Assembly: GCA_028023455.1 (NCBI GenBank)
Contig: JAQFVV010000457.1
Coordinates: 124,001 to 188,000 of the forward strand
Length of the DNA stretch: 64,000 bases
Direction of reading: 5' to 3'
Source: Epiperipatus broadwayi
Taxonomy: Eukaryota; Onychophora; Udeonychophora; Euonychophora; Peripatidae
Shown here: positions 12,901-27,900 of the stretch, one piece after another
Layout of the letters: each line of letters begins with the position of its first letter
Numbering within the stretch: the first letter of the stretch is position 1
Notes under the pieces: generated by a model
The model's input: only the letters and a program-made list of their open reading frames with translations
Databases searched by the model: none
What the model was told of the DNA's origin: nothing
Made by a program: the position numbers and the translations under genes

Positions 12901-15900
12901 TGCACATACTCAGTTATGTTTTAAAATATGTCATTTTTCTTTTTAATAAATTTTAATTCTAAAATAGTTTTCTTTTGCCACTTGTTTTTTTATTTTTAGT
13001 AATTAAAGGCAAGCAAATTTTTTTAATTGTTTTGACTGTAATCAATTTCTAATTTACTTTAATTAAGCTGAAATTTGTTGTTACATTTTTTTTTTTTTTT
13101 AAATTAATCCTAAATAAGATTAATCTGGTTGTAATTTTTTAATTAAAATTGAGACTAAAATAAAGATTTGCCCTGGCCTATAATTAAAGATGATGTGGGA
13201 AATAAGAAGAGTCATATAAATAGCCCAGGTTAGGAATTGAAAGGAACTCTATTCTATTTTACTAATTAGTCTTCAGCTATTGACATCTGTTCAGTTAGTT
13301 TAGTTTGTTCAACTTTTAGTATGTCAGTCAATATAACCATTTAATAAATGTAATCATCTTTTCAGAATGCCTAAACGAGCCTCTATGAAAAATATTACTT
13401 ATGCAATGCCGTGCTAAACCAACTCAAGACGAATCCCAGACCTAAATTGTCCCTGCTAAACATGCTTTAAAATGTATACAAAAACTGATCCAGTAATGTC
13501 TCCTGCCTTCTGAACAAAATGGAAACTTGAAGCCTTCACCAGAGTTCTCCAATGAATGAACTATTTGTGCAGTGCTGAAAGACCTTTGCAGTTTCAAATT
13601 TATACCTCGAGGTAATATGTTTCCATATTCTAATCAGGGTTTAAATCTGTCTAGTCTCAGCTTAATCTTTAAGATTACCTATCTTATATTTATTTGCTTA
13701 TTGTTGTATTTTATAGTATGTTTTTGGGAATCTTAGTTTTAAGATTCCAAGTTTGTTTTCCATTTTAGTTATTGGAGGGTGTATTGTGAGATTATATTTT
13801 TAATATGTCTCACTTCATTACTAACCCTTGCTAAATGCTCTGGCAGCTTGTCATAATTTCAGTTTACTCACCTGTCCCTATTTTATCGTCCAATAATTAA
13901 TTTTAAATACATTTAAATTGCGTTTCTCGCAAACTGCAAATCTTTTGGCTTGCGGTTTGTTATGTTTTGTTATTCTAGTTTTTCTGAAGTTTGAGATTTT
14001 GGGTCATTTCCAGATTAGGTAAGATAGTGATCATATTTTTTTTTGTCTTGTATGTCACGAGCTGTCCTGCGGACAAATGACTTCTCTAGTTCAAGGTACC
14101 AGACAATGCTCACCCGCGCTGTTTTGTTGATTTCCTACAAGACCGTATTGTTTTTCATATCTCTGAATTAGGAAATTACAATTAGTTTTTATAAATCGCC
14201 AGCAGGAAGATACTATTAATTCCCTTTTAAATTGTAGGCAAGAAGACGATTCTTTCTGCCAAGGCATTTAATGTTTTAATATCTGCAGAACTCATGTGCG
14301 CTCTCTGATAAATACGCTTATAAAAATCTAGGTCAAACTTTCACATTCTATTTGCTAGATTTTCTTTATTTTATGTTTATTGAATTTAATAAAAGTTATC
14401 AAATCAGTTTAAATTATTTGGCTGACGTTTGTCTATTTGTTTCATTTTCTCAATTGTCTGAACAATAGTTAAGATTTCTTGTTGTCTCCCTGGGTCTAGT
14501 CGATGCAAACCATCATCACCAGCCACTTTTGATCACGGTAAACAAATTTTCCAGATACACAGTGATCTGGTGGCGCCCTCCGTGATCAAGAGTAGATTGA
14601 GTGACCGTGACAATATATATATATATGCAAAAGTGATGATTATATTTTTTGTACTTTTCAAAATTTTTGATTACTGTATTTACTAATATTTAATTATAAG
14701 ATTCCATATATATATAATAGACATTGTAATGGTCAGACTAGCATATTTTCACAATTTTACATTTTCTCTTTTTATTTATTTATTTACATAAATTACACAG
14801 GTCACACCTGGCTTTAAGCATCAGGAAATATAACAATACATGTATATTTAAAACAATTATTTTATTCAATATAATAATGTAACCATTACGTAGCCCTATT
14901 TGTAATGCCAGGCTAAATTATGGAGAATATAAATTACTCCCAATGAATGATGGTAGTCCACACAATCTTACATAAGCAAAATAATAAATTATGTAATAAT
15001 GATTTATTTACAAGTGTATTTATTAACTGATGTACAATTTATTTTCTTTAATAAAATTAACAAATCATATAACAATAATTTATTTACAAAGTATAATCAT
15101 TAATTAATATGCAATTTATTTCTTTAACAAATTCCTTTAATCTTTATATATCATACACTATCAATATATTCATAGATAATATAACACATTCGCCAAATCT
15201 TTAGCCCTGACTTTAATAAACTTAAATATAATGTTATGCATGTATGAATTTCATAAATATAAACATTTCTTGAATTTGCATGTCTCCTAGTACTTACACA
15301 TACATATGTTCCATATGGGATAGACATTGATGCTATCTTTATTACAATAATAATAAGGAACAAACTTTTTTTAGATCATATTGCTAAACATAACCACTTA
15401 TACAATAATAACTACAAAGAGATGGCCTTTTAGTCTGAACCCTAACCTTCTATACAATAATTATAAGAAGTAGCCTTTTATCCTCAACCTAATTTAATAC
15501 AACTACAATTTATACAGGAATGACTCGTTCTGGATCAATCATCAATCTGAAAATAATAAATACTTTCATATGGATGTGAACATGGGGTAAACTATTAAAC
15601 ATTGAACAAACAACTGCACATATATAAATCCATCTATATAAAATCCAATTTTCAGTAATCAAATATAAGTGTAACTATGAAAAAATGAAACTAATGGAAA
15701 TAATTACATATTAACTATAATTATTTAAGATTTAGGCAATTAATATGTGTGCATTGCATTCACATGCTTATTATTATTTCTTTACTCTTTTTTCTTATTA
15801 ATAACTTTTTCTCTTACTAATAACTTATAAAAAATTCATAAACTTAGCATACATAAATGATATATAATTTTTTTTTCTTTAAAAATTAATTTAAACAAAT

Positions 15901-18900
15901 AAAGAGAAGTTCTTACAAATTCATTTCTCTCTCTCTTTTTTTTAAATTGATGTTTCTTTTAAAATAATACCCAGATAATAAATCTTTTTTATAAATCCAA
16001 AATAAAGCAGAAACCACTCTTTAAATATAAGACTCACACCTAAAAGAAAATAAGTGTCATTTACTTCTTTTCTTTCTCGCAAATATTAAAAATCCATTTA
16101 CGATAATACTTAATATAATCTTGTAATTTTTAACTATTTTTTAAATAAGCACAAATTCTTTATTTCAGTCGAAGTTATTCAAAATGTAATTCAAAAGTGT
16201 TCCAGATGAGATCTAGCTAACTCTTAATAGTGCTCTTTCTTTTTATTCACAAAGCATAATCAATCCTGGGATTAGAGTGAAGTAATATTCCCTTTCTAAT
16301 TAAACAAAAATGGGTTTTATATCCAAAATTTAGTTTCTTTCTTGACCCTTGTTTTGTTTATTTTTTTAACAAATTTGCATATTATTTTTCTTAGAAACAA
16401 AAAAAAAAATATTTTATTTTTTATTGAAATGAATAATAGAATGTTCATTTCAATATATATGTACAAAATATATTTATATAATAAACTGTATTTATATAAT
16501 AAACTAATAATGCTCAAAGTTAAATAGATTTATAATGTGTTTCTCCAAAAATAAGACTAGGTCTTATATTAATTTTTGTTCTAAAAAGGAAATGTCTTAT
16601 TTTTTTCATGTACAAAAATCTATATTTATGCAAGTATAAAAATCTACATTTATTTAAGTACAAAAATCTACATTTATTCAATATTAACAATTTCAACAGT
16701 GCATAAATAATTTTTATTACTGTTCGATTATGTCACATTTAGGATTACAATTATATCACAGAACATTCACATATTATTGAAATTAATATTTAATTTAAAA
16801 TAATATATAAAACTTTAAGATGGCTTGATTAATTTGTGAAGTAAGATTGAGCACTAGTAATAAGTTTCAGCCTTTTCGGATAACAATGTGGATTTATATA
16901 CAATCATACGGTTAGATATCAGATGAAACAAGAATTCTCATATTAGGCTGAATAAAGGCGTATTGATAAATGAAAAGTAAAATTGTGTCTGCAAGATTAT
17001 TAAAATAATTAGTTATGAGTATGCCTGCAAAATAATTTTGAGCAACGTTTACTCAAGTACAAAAATCTATATTTACATTTATTTATACACTCATTACTTT
17101 AATTTGAAATGCTTTTTATGTTTTTCTTATGCCAGTTGTAATGTAAATATATAAATATTTAAAATGTTATATTTATGACTTTATAATTCAATACATCCGT
17201 TGTGTGTTTCAACAGACAAATAAAATCCACCCATCAGGATGACAATCTTAACTAGGTCTTATATTTGGCATGGGACTTATATTATCAACATCCTGAAAAA
17301 TTATGCTAGGGCTTATTTTCTGGTTATGTAAATTCATTAAAAGCAGTCAACATTAAACAATACCAATATCAATAACTATCAGCAATCTCAAGCTGTTGTC
17401 AAGACCTCTTTTTACAGTAAAGTTGAAAATCCACCTTTATTTATGGTCTAATATGTTTATATAGACACTAAAGATTGCAATTGATCACATAGAGTTAAAT
17501 TATTGATACAAAGAAATTTAATTAACTTGATTAAACAGGTAAACATAACCTGTTCTAAATGCAGACTAACAAATAATCAATTATAACATTCAAATTGCAA
17601 TTATAACTTTCAAATTGCACTCCAACAATATATATTTAAATAATAAACTAATAATGCTCAAGGCTAGATAGGTTTATAAATTTAGATATAACCTTTTTTT
17701 TTCTTAAGTTAAAGAATGGATGTAATTTTTTTTATTAACAAAATCCATTATTAATAAATTAAACTAAAAATAATTTAATATTATTTTTTATTTTAAAATC
17801 TTGAGAGTGTAAAAGAGGGATCCAAATTTAGAAAGATAAAAGGACATGAAAACAACCATAAATGGTTTACAGAGGCTAAACTCTCCATATAGTAGCGCCA
17901 CTCAATGCAAGCCAGAATAATCAATGGATGTAAGAAAGTTTGGGCATAAAATCCCTATCTAGTGCCTACTGTGATGCTTAGTAGTTTAACCAGAGAAGGT
18001 ATAGAATTTCTTTATTTTTAATAAATATGCATGAATTTATTTTATTGAAGATATTTGAAATTTCATATTAACATTTGTATTAATTCAGTCAGAAAATTAT
18101 TATCTCTCTCGGTTACAGTTGTTTTAGTTTTAAGTAGGATAAAAAATTCTAACTGATAACTTCTCATCTTTAGCTCATCTCCTGATAAACTACAATGCAC
18201 TGTGTCAATCTTAGAAGAAAATTTGTTTTTTAAATTACTATATTAAAAAATTTGAATAATAAAAGTCGTTTAATTTTGATGTTATTTATATTTAACAATG
18301 CTGGTATATTTTACCATTATAACTTGCAACTTAATTAATAAAAAAACTAAACTCACAATTATTTAAATGTGAAAACTGAAACAATTTGAATTCTTAGGAA
18401 AATCAATCTTTCAGTAACTTTTCAAATTCAGCCAGCTGTTAAGAATGTTTTGTTTTAGATTTGTTTATTTGGTGAAAAGAAATAATATTCCTTTTATTGC
18501 TATATATATATATCTTATTCAGGTAAAAAGAATTGGATGTAAAATTTGAGTAGTTTTGAAGTATAATCACAATGATGAATTAATTTCCTGTCCCTTTCTA
18601 TTTTCTTATTATCTATCTATTAAAAAAACAAATTTGATAAATTGGATAAAGACAGATTTTTATAAAAATATAGGAATACAGTAATTAACTAAATTATGAA
18701 TCCATATTTGTATTAACTCATATAAAAAAAAAGAATTTCCAAAAATTAATTTAAAAAAAATATATATATAAAACAAGTAAATACCTTATTTTCTGATTCA
18801 AAAATATATTTGTAAATCCATATAAATGGATTTTTTCCTAGCACTCCACATAACCAAGGAAGAGTCATATATAATACAATTCCAGTAAGACAAAGGTAAA

Positions 18901-21900
18901 AACCTACAGTGCTCCTTAATAATGGAATAGTGAAAAGTAACAGGAATACTGCACCACAGCTTAGAAGAGCTGCCTATAAAAAAAAATCAAGTGACATAAA
19001 ATAAAAAAAACAATAATACATCCATGTATGCATATGCACATCCACATATAAAAAACAGTGTTTTGAAGTGAAAATATTGGAAAATCCCAAAATCTATTTT
19101 AAAGGCATTCTAGGTACATATAAATATATATATTAATAGTAAATTTTAAAACAAAAACAATAACATAATATTTTTATATGCACAAATACAAACTAAATAC
19201 ATATTTTTTTTATATCATTATTGCTTAACAATACATATATACTTGTTACAAAAATTTTTAACTTTTACAGAAATTTTCTAAAAATAAAAAATATGCTTTT
19301 TACCCTAAATAGCCATCTTTTTAAACATTTTAAATATAATATACAACTTTAAACAAAATGATAGCATCTGACAATACACAATGAAATATATAACTAAATA
19401 TTAAAAAATAATTTGACAACTTGTATTTATAAGTAGAAATAATGAAAAAATGTAACTGATAATGTAGAATTAATTTTAAAAATTTAGACAATTTTCCACA
19501 AGCATTTAAAAAATTATATGTACAATCTTAAAAACTATTCTGAGAAAAGCCAAAGCTCAGCCAACACATTTCACCCTGCATTCATACTATAACATTCTCT
19601 GGATTATTCTATCGGTATTCTATCAATGGGGGCAAAATCAATATTAATTTCAAACTTCAAATTAATCCATCTGTACATCAAAAAGAAAATCTACACTCTT
19701 TCCTGATATGTAATACCACAAGAAATCACTAGTGTCAGATCTGCATCATAAAGGTAAAGGTCTACACCTTCTTATACACAGTATTCAAAACTATAGCATA
19801 ATTTAAAATGAAATGCACGATCTGAATAAAAGATGAATTCTACTTTACTGCTGATAGGCCATAGAATCAATCACCCTAATACATATCCAAATAATATTAT
19901 TCTATGATAATCAATTTCCTCTAAAACATTTCATATGATAAAGCATAAAACACATTGAGCTTCAATAAACACAAACACCTGAATATTTGTGATGTGATAT
20001 GGCTGTTTATTTATCGAAGTCAGGAATCTCTCAGCCACCATGCACAGATAAACCTGTTAGTCACCTTACTTTCCCTTTCCATTCCACACCCTAAGTTTTT
20101 CTTGTATTTTTCTCTATCCTGCTCCATCCCATTTCCACAACATCACCTTTGTCCACTCCGTGGCCTTTATATCTAGATCCCCCTTAACTTTTTTGCAAAC
20201 CCAGCATAAAAACCAAGAATCCACTTTCTGTATAATCACTTAGTTTATATTTATTCTCTGACAACTTCATTATTTATATCCTTTCTGTTGTAAGCATTTA
20301 CAATCAATTAGCAGATGCCTAATATTTTCAATGTCTTCCTTATATAATTTAAAAACTAAATCACCCACATTTCCTCATTAATGTGTACATTCCCTTGTTG
20401 CTAACAATCCTGTTCGAGCCTTAAATAGTAGACTATTTTCCTTGCTATTATGGTAAATTAATTTACATTCAATATTTCGTTTACTTCTATATATATATTT
20501 AGACTCTTTTTACTTTCCATATTATTCTCCATCTCTCCAGTTCCCTATTATTGATTAATGCAAGTATTCTTCTATCCCATTCTTTCCCATATCAACAATC
20601 CCCCTAATAGTCATCCCACCTTTGGTACAGTATACTGACACAAAGTCTTTATCCAAATCTTCTGTATACTATACTTTCTCACCCATTTTGTTGCCTGTCC
20701 TTTATTCATAACCGAATTAAATACTATTTTGGCTATTTTCTTATTATCCATAAATTGCAATCTACAGAACATTTTCATTTTGCTTTTTGCATCTCTCATA
20801 TAAAAACTTGACTATCCCATTTCTCCTTGAATTGCCTCCTTTGCCATCCACACATCTGCATCTAATGCATGTCTTCCTATTTCTCTTTGTATTTTTTCTA
20901 AGTAATCTAACACCCGATTACTAACATATAACACATTGTTACCACAAGTTAACCCTGCTACTGCCATTCCCTTCCATACAATTCTTGCTACATAATATTT
21001 ATTATATGAAAACACTATTAATTTCTTTATCAGTCCTTTTCTTTTCTTTGCTTCATTTATCAATTTTTTCTCTCATTTATTCAAGCAATTTCTCTGATTG
21101 CTTAAGACAATTCCCAAATAGTTATACCTATTCACTACATTTAACTTTATATCCCCCAATAAAAATTATTTTTCTTTTCGTTCCACAGCATTTATCATCA
21201 TTATTTTTTATTTAACTTCACTAAATTTAATTCCAATCTTTGCGTATGTCTTCAGCATAACTTTCATATCTTTCCTACTTTCTGTACACAAGAAAATATC
21301 ATCAGCAAATAAAAGACCTGATAAGTATACACTCCCTTGCCATCTATTAATAGTATCTCTACTCCTCTTCCTAGTCTTTATATTGCCTTCTCCATTTCTC
21401 TCAAATATAAGATGACATAGGATATCCTTGCTTTCCTCCCATCCCATTTTTAACTCTGATTGCACATTTCCTAATTGATACATATAGTAATTATTTTTCA
21501 TACTATCTCTTAATAAAATCCAATAAAATTCTATTCATTCCCAAATTTACTAAACTTACCCATCAGCTATTTCTATTAATCTATCATATGCCTTCTCTAT
21601 ATCTAAAAAGATTATACATAGCTGCCTACCTGTATTCTTATTCATATCTAGGTTTTATGATTATAAATAAATAATCTCATACATGCCTATCCATTGTAAA
21701 ACCTCCTGGCGTTTTTCCTACTATATTATTTTCTTCCATCCATTTTGTCATTCTTCCATCCACCATATAAGCAAAAATTTTATATAACACCAAAGTTACT
21801 GCTACTGGTCTATGTTTATTTTTCTATGGTCCTTACCCTTTCCTTTAAATAACAGCCTCACTCTTGTATTATTTCAGCTATCAGGAAATTTTGTAATCTG

Positions 21901-24900
21901 TGCCATCTTATTAAAACATGATAACAAATTCAATTTTGCCCTGTTTCCTAAATTCATCACCATCTTTGCTGCTCATCCATCTAAACCTCTTCCATTTTCC
22001 ACTTGTCAACTTCTTCCCTGTCTCATTCTATTCATTTTCTGTAAAACAAATATTTCCATTACTATGTGCTTTTATGTTTGTTATCACACTGTCCTTCACA
22101 TCTAACATCTTTTTTATATCCATTACATATTTATTTAAGATTGACTCTAATTCTTCTCTAGAGTTATTCTCTTTCTCCTCACCATTTAGTAATACTATTT
22201 CTCACTCCCCTACATTCCTTTTTTTAATATATTTCCAAATTTTTTACTCCCATTTCATCTACTTTTATTAACATCTTCCAATAATTTACTATTTAATTTC
22301 ATTCTCTCTATATATAATTATCCATTTTAGCCAACTTCTTTTATTTAAATAGTTTTCCCATTTAATATTACCATCCTTTTCACTTTCTTTGTTTTTAATA
22401 GCAAATTTTATTCTCTGCATGCCTTCTTCCTCTCTTTTACACTTTCACTAATTTTCATTTTTCTATTATTGTTACTCTTCTGAATATTCCCATCTAAAAC
22501 ACTATTTACCACTTTTTCTACTTTACCACACCAATCCTTATATTCATCCCCAACAAACTCTCTTCTTTTATTTTATATTCTTTTAACTTATTCTTATCAT
22601 TCAATCTCCATCCACATCTTTCACTATCATTTCTAGTTTTATTACTATTTTCCATTCCTTACTAATCATTTCTATTATAAAGAAATTATGATCATTATTA
22701 CATACCCTCTCTTCATTATCTAATACTTTAATTTTCTGTACTTTATTCATTCCATCTTTATCTACTAATACATAATCTATTGTGTGAAATATATTTGATA
22801 AATTTCCAATGCTCAAAATTCACTCTCTGACAAAAAATTTTCAAAAGCTGACCATTCTTATTATATATGCCCATTCATATCCTCTATAACCATTATTTTC
22901 TTCCCCTGTGTTTTGAAACTCTGTATAATCTTAAATAGGCATTCATATAGGCTACTGTTCCACTCCATTATAGTTTGACTATCTCCAATGACCATATACA
23001 TTATAGGCACCATCCATTCTTGTCTTGATACTTTACAGTATTTAAATATTCTTTGATATAACTCTTATACCATCACCCCTTTTTTCTTTTCTATCAATAT
23101 TTTTCCATACCAAATTTTCCAGTGTGGGTTCTTCTTATTCTCTTAGATGTGTTTCCACTAATGCTAATACTTCTAGCCCTTTGTTTTTAATTGAGACATT
23201 TAATTACAAGAACTTTTTAGGTCTTCTACCACTTTACATATTCAAATATCCTATTTTAACAATTTCTTCCTTTCTTACCTAGTTTTTATAAATTGTTTTG
23301 ATACTTTCTTCTCTATTGATATATGTTCGTTTATCATTAGTTTAAAGACCCATTCCCTCTCCACATCAATATTTATATCTGGAACAGCCATCCTTTGTTT
23401 ACTTCTTACATCCCATCCACTCTTCCTTTTTGATAATACTGTAATCTAAAACCCTACTCCCCTTTATATATTTCCCAAAATAATATTTTTCATAAATCAA
23501 ACCCCTTAATACTTCACTTCCTTGTTTTACTAAATGCAATCCATCTTTAGTGTATAACTCCCTCTTATTAATAAAAAAAATTCCACACTTTATTTCTGTC
23601 ACATAATTTTTTCAATCTCTCATTTACAGAACATGTCCTATCTAACATATACTTATTGTCAAATCTCAGTAGTAATCCTACTACTCCTATTCTTCCTTTG
23701 ACATTATTCAAACTACTAATCAATTCTTTGTACTCATCCATTACTCTCTATGATAGCTCTGATAAATTATTTGTCCACACATAACATGAACATCTATCTC
23801 TACTCTGCCGTTTATTTATTTTATCTGTAACATCCTTAATTTCTAGCTCCAGGCAAACATACTTCTATATTCTCTTGCAATTACATCTCCACATCCTCTA
23901 ATTAGTGAGTCGCCTATCAAGACTGTCTCATGGTTTACTTTCCCTAATTCATCTGTAACATTCTCTTCAATCTTCTGAATTTCCTTATCTATTTCTTCCT
24001 TATCATTTCTATTCTGTTCACACTTCATATCTAATGCTCTTAATTTTATTTCTACATCCTTTACCTCTTTCTCTCTCTTATTTATTCTTTGACTAACTAT
24101 TTCCATTGTACTACTTGTTTTACTCTACTAGACATATACTCCATTCTATTGTCCTTATCTACTTTTTGCACCATTTCTCCTGATTTCCTCTTTAAATTAT
24201 CATTTTTTAACCTTTTTTATCACATTTATACATGATCTATACAACTATACACCCAGTCTTATTTAAGTATTTCAAATGAAAAACCTTATCACATACTATA
24301 CACTCTACCACAGAACACCTAGTTTCCTTCTGACCATCACACATACTTTGTGGGATACAAATGCAATCCATATTTTCTTATTTTTCCAATTCCCTAATCT
24401 TTATTTAAATTTATTATTTTTCTACCATTCTCCAAACCTTTTTATGCCAAAAAAAATTTTTTTTCTTTTTTTATAATGGAGATCAAGAAACATGTGCTCC
24501 CCTAAACTCACACTTCAACGTTATCCTCTTGCTCAAATAAATCACTCTTTCACTTAAATTGAAAAAAATTTTAATAGCAAACCTCCTAAAATCCAACTAA
24601 TCTTATGTACGCCTTAGTTATAAGTTCCCATTACAGTAAACAAATAAATATTTTTTCTTTATATTTAAAATGTTGGCATCTCAGATCACTCTCCAAACAT
24701 TAGCAATATGTTTCTCAATCTTTCCAAATCTAATTAAATCTATCTCTCTGCACTCCAATTCTATTTTTTCATCCACTCTCTAAACAAATATCCCCAGCAA
24801 CAGAAATTTTTATCTAAATGTTGTTAAAAATATATAAAACTTTAACTTATCTTGAGGACAAAAATCATCTATATCAGCACAGCAAGGCAGTCAAGTAGGA

Positions 24901-27900
24901 TACTTACATTTCCAAATTCACTAACAGTCCCTGGTGATGAATTGTCATACTAAGTCATTAAGGATACTAATATTACAAATTTTGTAAGTTAACAATCTAT
25001 TTCCATATTATTAGAACGTTTCATATAATTTGTTCTAAATAATTACGAAATTATTTATTTTGTAAGAACTTATGTTTATTTTCTTAATCAATGTCAAAAG
25101 GTCATAATTAATTGGGAAAACTAAGATCTCATAGACCCTAACATGGAAGATAGACAAAAAAGGATGAAGCTCTTACTATAAAGAGAAACTCTTAAAAGAT
25201 ATTTATCTAATCACAAATATGAGTTATGTGGTTTACTAATGTTTAATAAATATTAAAACAACCTAGGTAAATATATCTCTATTTCCTTTTAATAAAATAT
25301 TTGTTTTATATATATGTAAATTATTTAACTAAATAAAATAATTTTTAAAATCTAAACATATGAATGTTCACAAAAGTACACACATATATCTACATGCAGA
25401 CAAGTACACACATATATCTACATACAGACACATACAAAACACCACCAACACCGAATTCTATTAATAATAAGAAATTGCATCTACCTGTAAAACACTAGTT
25501 TCTTGAGTTTGAATTCCAGCTGTTTTATAAAAACAATGTAAACCAATCTATTGTAGAAAATAAGTAAAAATAAATATTTCTATTTATTAAAAAAAAAAAA
25601 AAATTGAATGCTTTTTCTTAAGTAATACCAATTGTAAAATAAAATAATATGCTTGTTAAAAGATAAATTTTACAGAATAATATTCTCATTAGTGGTTATT
25701 GCATGCTAAAAGATAAATTTCTATACTGTCTGTTACAATCACCAAGAATTTCACTAAATGTTACTACTACCTTATTTGCACAGTTCATAACTGTCGCTGA
25801 AATAAACAGCATAACAGCTTGTGATGTCATTAGCATTTCTCCAAAGGTAAAACTTTTAGGAAATAATTTAGGAATGTTGAAAGTACATGTATAAAACACT
25901 GAAGTGGAAAACAAACTTATAACAGCACACCATAAAATTCCTGCAGAAATAAATAAATAAATAATTCTTTATCAAATAAAAAATCTTTTTAAAAAAAAAA
26001 AAACTTAAAACAAATAATGTACAACTTTATATACACATTCATATGATATAAAATAAGTAGCATCACTTGAATAAATATTTATATTATCACATTACTTCAG
26101 AATTATTACTAAACTTATGATGTCCAACTATTAACACAACTAATTATAAAGAATTATTATAAATTAATCTAAATGCAACTTACTGCAATTGCAGTTATAT
26201 TTTCTTTCCAGATAAATAAATACTTTTATGATTAATAATAATCACTTACTAAACTAAAAATTATCATATTATTTTTAGCATAAACTTTAAGTATCTATTA
26301 TTATTAAACACAACCATTATTTGATTCAATTCTATTCTTCTTTTTTAATTTGTAATATCTTAAATATGCTTATAACTTTCCATTTCGCCATATATTCTTT
26401 AATAATACGAAATAAAGATACCTAAAAAACAAAATATCTTTATTCATGTGATTAAAGTATATATGATAAAAATGGAAAGTTAGATATACGTATATTTAAT
26501 TATGAAAACTAAAGCAAACAGATGACGTAAGATATTAGGAGCAATAAAATATTTTTTAAAATATCAAAAATTAAAAGCTACACTAATGAATAAAAATAAC
26601 TAAATTACATCAAATTCAAAATTAAATAACTCACCAAAATCTAAAAACTAAAATTTTCATAAACAATTTGTTTCACTGCCAAGGCAGATTTCTCAAGAGC
26701 AAAAGAACACAAAACACAAATAAATATTAAATAAATTTCCTATAATTCTCAATGACATTCCGACTATCTTTAATATCAAAAGAACTCTTAAATAAATTAA
26801 TAACTTCAATATATTAAATTTTTAATAATAATGATTCTTTAATTCTTCTCTTTATTCTTTACAAAAAGAAAGCCTTAGCCTATTCAAACATAATCTTATG
26901 ACCATATTTCTTTCATGAATATATAGAGCAGAACTAAGATACTTATTTTTTATTCTACAATTTTTATTCTACTAAAAATGCAATAAAAAATAAAATATCT
27001 TAGTTCTGCATTATATATTCATGAAAGAAATAGAGGCTATAAGATTATGTTTGAACAGGTTAAGGCTGTCTTCTATAAAATGAATGTTTAATAGTATAGT
27101 TTATCAAATGATTTTTAGCGTATCTTAAAGCCTGTAAGATTAATAATTCTTAAAAATGGATTATATTAATAAATATTAGTAGTTACAGTTAGCCTGTGTA
27201 GCAAACTCTGGATCTACCCAGCGACTATTATGATGCATAGGGTCATATACTGTCTGTACATAATGAGGCAAGAAATATGTAATTATATTAATTTTTCATC
27301 AAAATATTTAGGTCAGTTAAATAAAACAATAGATCTTTAAGTGTCATTATACTAAATTCAATCCTGGGTAAAAGATCAATAGACTGATGCTCCCAGAGGA
27401 TTTCGATCAATTCTCTTATTATATGTTTTGTGATTATGTATTTCTTTAAATAAATTGTAATTTCTCATTATTCTAACATTTGTCGCATCAATAATGGTAA
27501 TTAAAATATAATAAGAATCTCTTGCATCTAACTGAGTCTAGCAGGATATTAAAAAAAAAAGTTTTTGATTGACGTCAGATTGTGGAACTATATGTAATTA
27601 CTCTAAGGCGATTTTCATGTTAGCAGTGCATTTTTGACTGTTCAAATAGTGAGGAGAATTACACCTATACATGTATATGTATATATAAGACACAGAGAAA
27701 TTATTGTAATCAAATTTTAATATATCAAGGTAAAAAAACGAAAATAAATCTCCACTTACCAACTATCTTCTGAGAAGATAAAACCACTGCACACAAACAA
27801 AAAGAGACAACATAACATCCTAAAGTGATCTTTGTGGAATGACTAGGTGTTAAAGGTTTGCATTTAATAAAGCATATACACAGCACACCAAAAGAGAAAA

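Larger units (their letters stand above)
9926..18784 (-). other. DOLK intron 6
   Basis: An 8.9-kb intron between exons 6 and 7. It holds the RTE-like LINE fragment (12045-12340), tandem duplications, the less A+T-rich island (13190-14615), a DNA-transposon-like segment (16498-17679) and a MITE fragment (17873-17975). Nothing is recognisable in 9926-10700, 10743-12044, 14616-16497 and 17976-18784 apart from simple A/T runs and short frames without family signals. Confidence 0.7.
19950..24240 (-). mobile_element. Decayed non-LTR retrotransposon with SGNH-esterase, endonuclease and RT parts
   Basis: Read on the minus strand, the parts come in order: coiled coil and SGNH-type esterase (24106-23399), APE-type endonuclease (about 23260-22600), reverse transcriptase (about 21860-21208) and a C-terminal region (about 21063-20180). 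Many stops and frameshifts break every part, so this is a dead copy. The esterase-before-endonuclease layout is known for some CR1-like elements, but the clade cannot be fixed here; the C-terminal VARIVWKGMAVAGLT..N..L segment should place it in a database search. No poly-A tail or target duplication was found, so the ends are estimates. Confidence 0.85.
18970..25736 (-). other. DOLK intron 5
   Basis: A 6.8-kb intron that is mostly one decayed minus-strand LINE (about 19950-24240). The stretch 18970-19950 shows nothing beyond A+T-rich sequence. The stretch 24241-25380 stays pyrimidine-rich on the plus strand up to about 24850 and may be the LINE 5' end. A 28-bp tandem duplication lies at 25381-25435. 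Confidence 0.65.

Noticed and set aside
21812-22271. Plus-strand frames of 97 and 117 codons, rich in Phe, Leu, Ser and Pro
   Set aside because: They are antisense to the decayed LINE; the pyrimidine-rich plus strand simply has few stops.
25703-25894. 63-codon plus-strand frame opposite DOLK exon 5
   Set aside because: Antisense shadow of the coding exon with no independent support.
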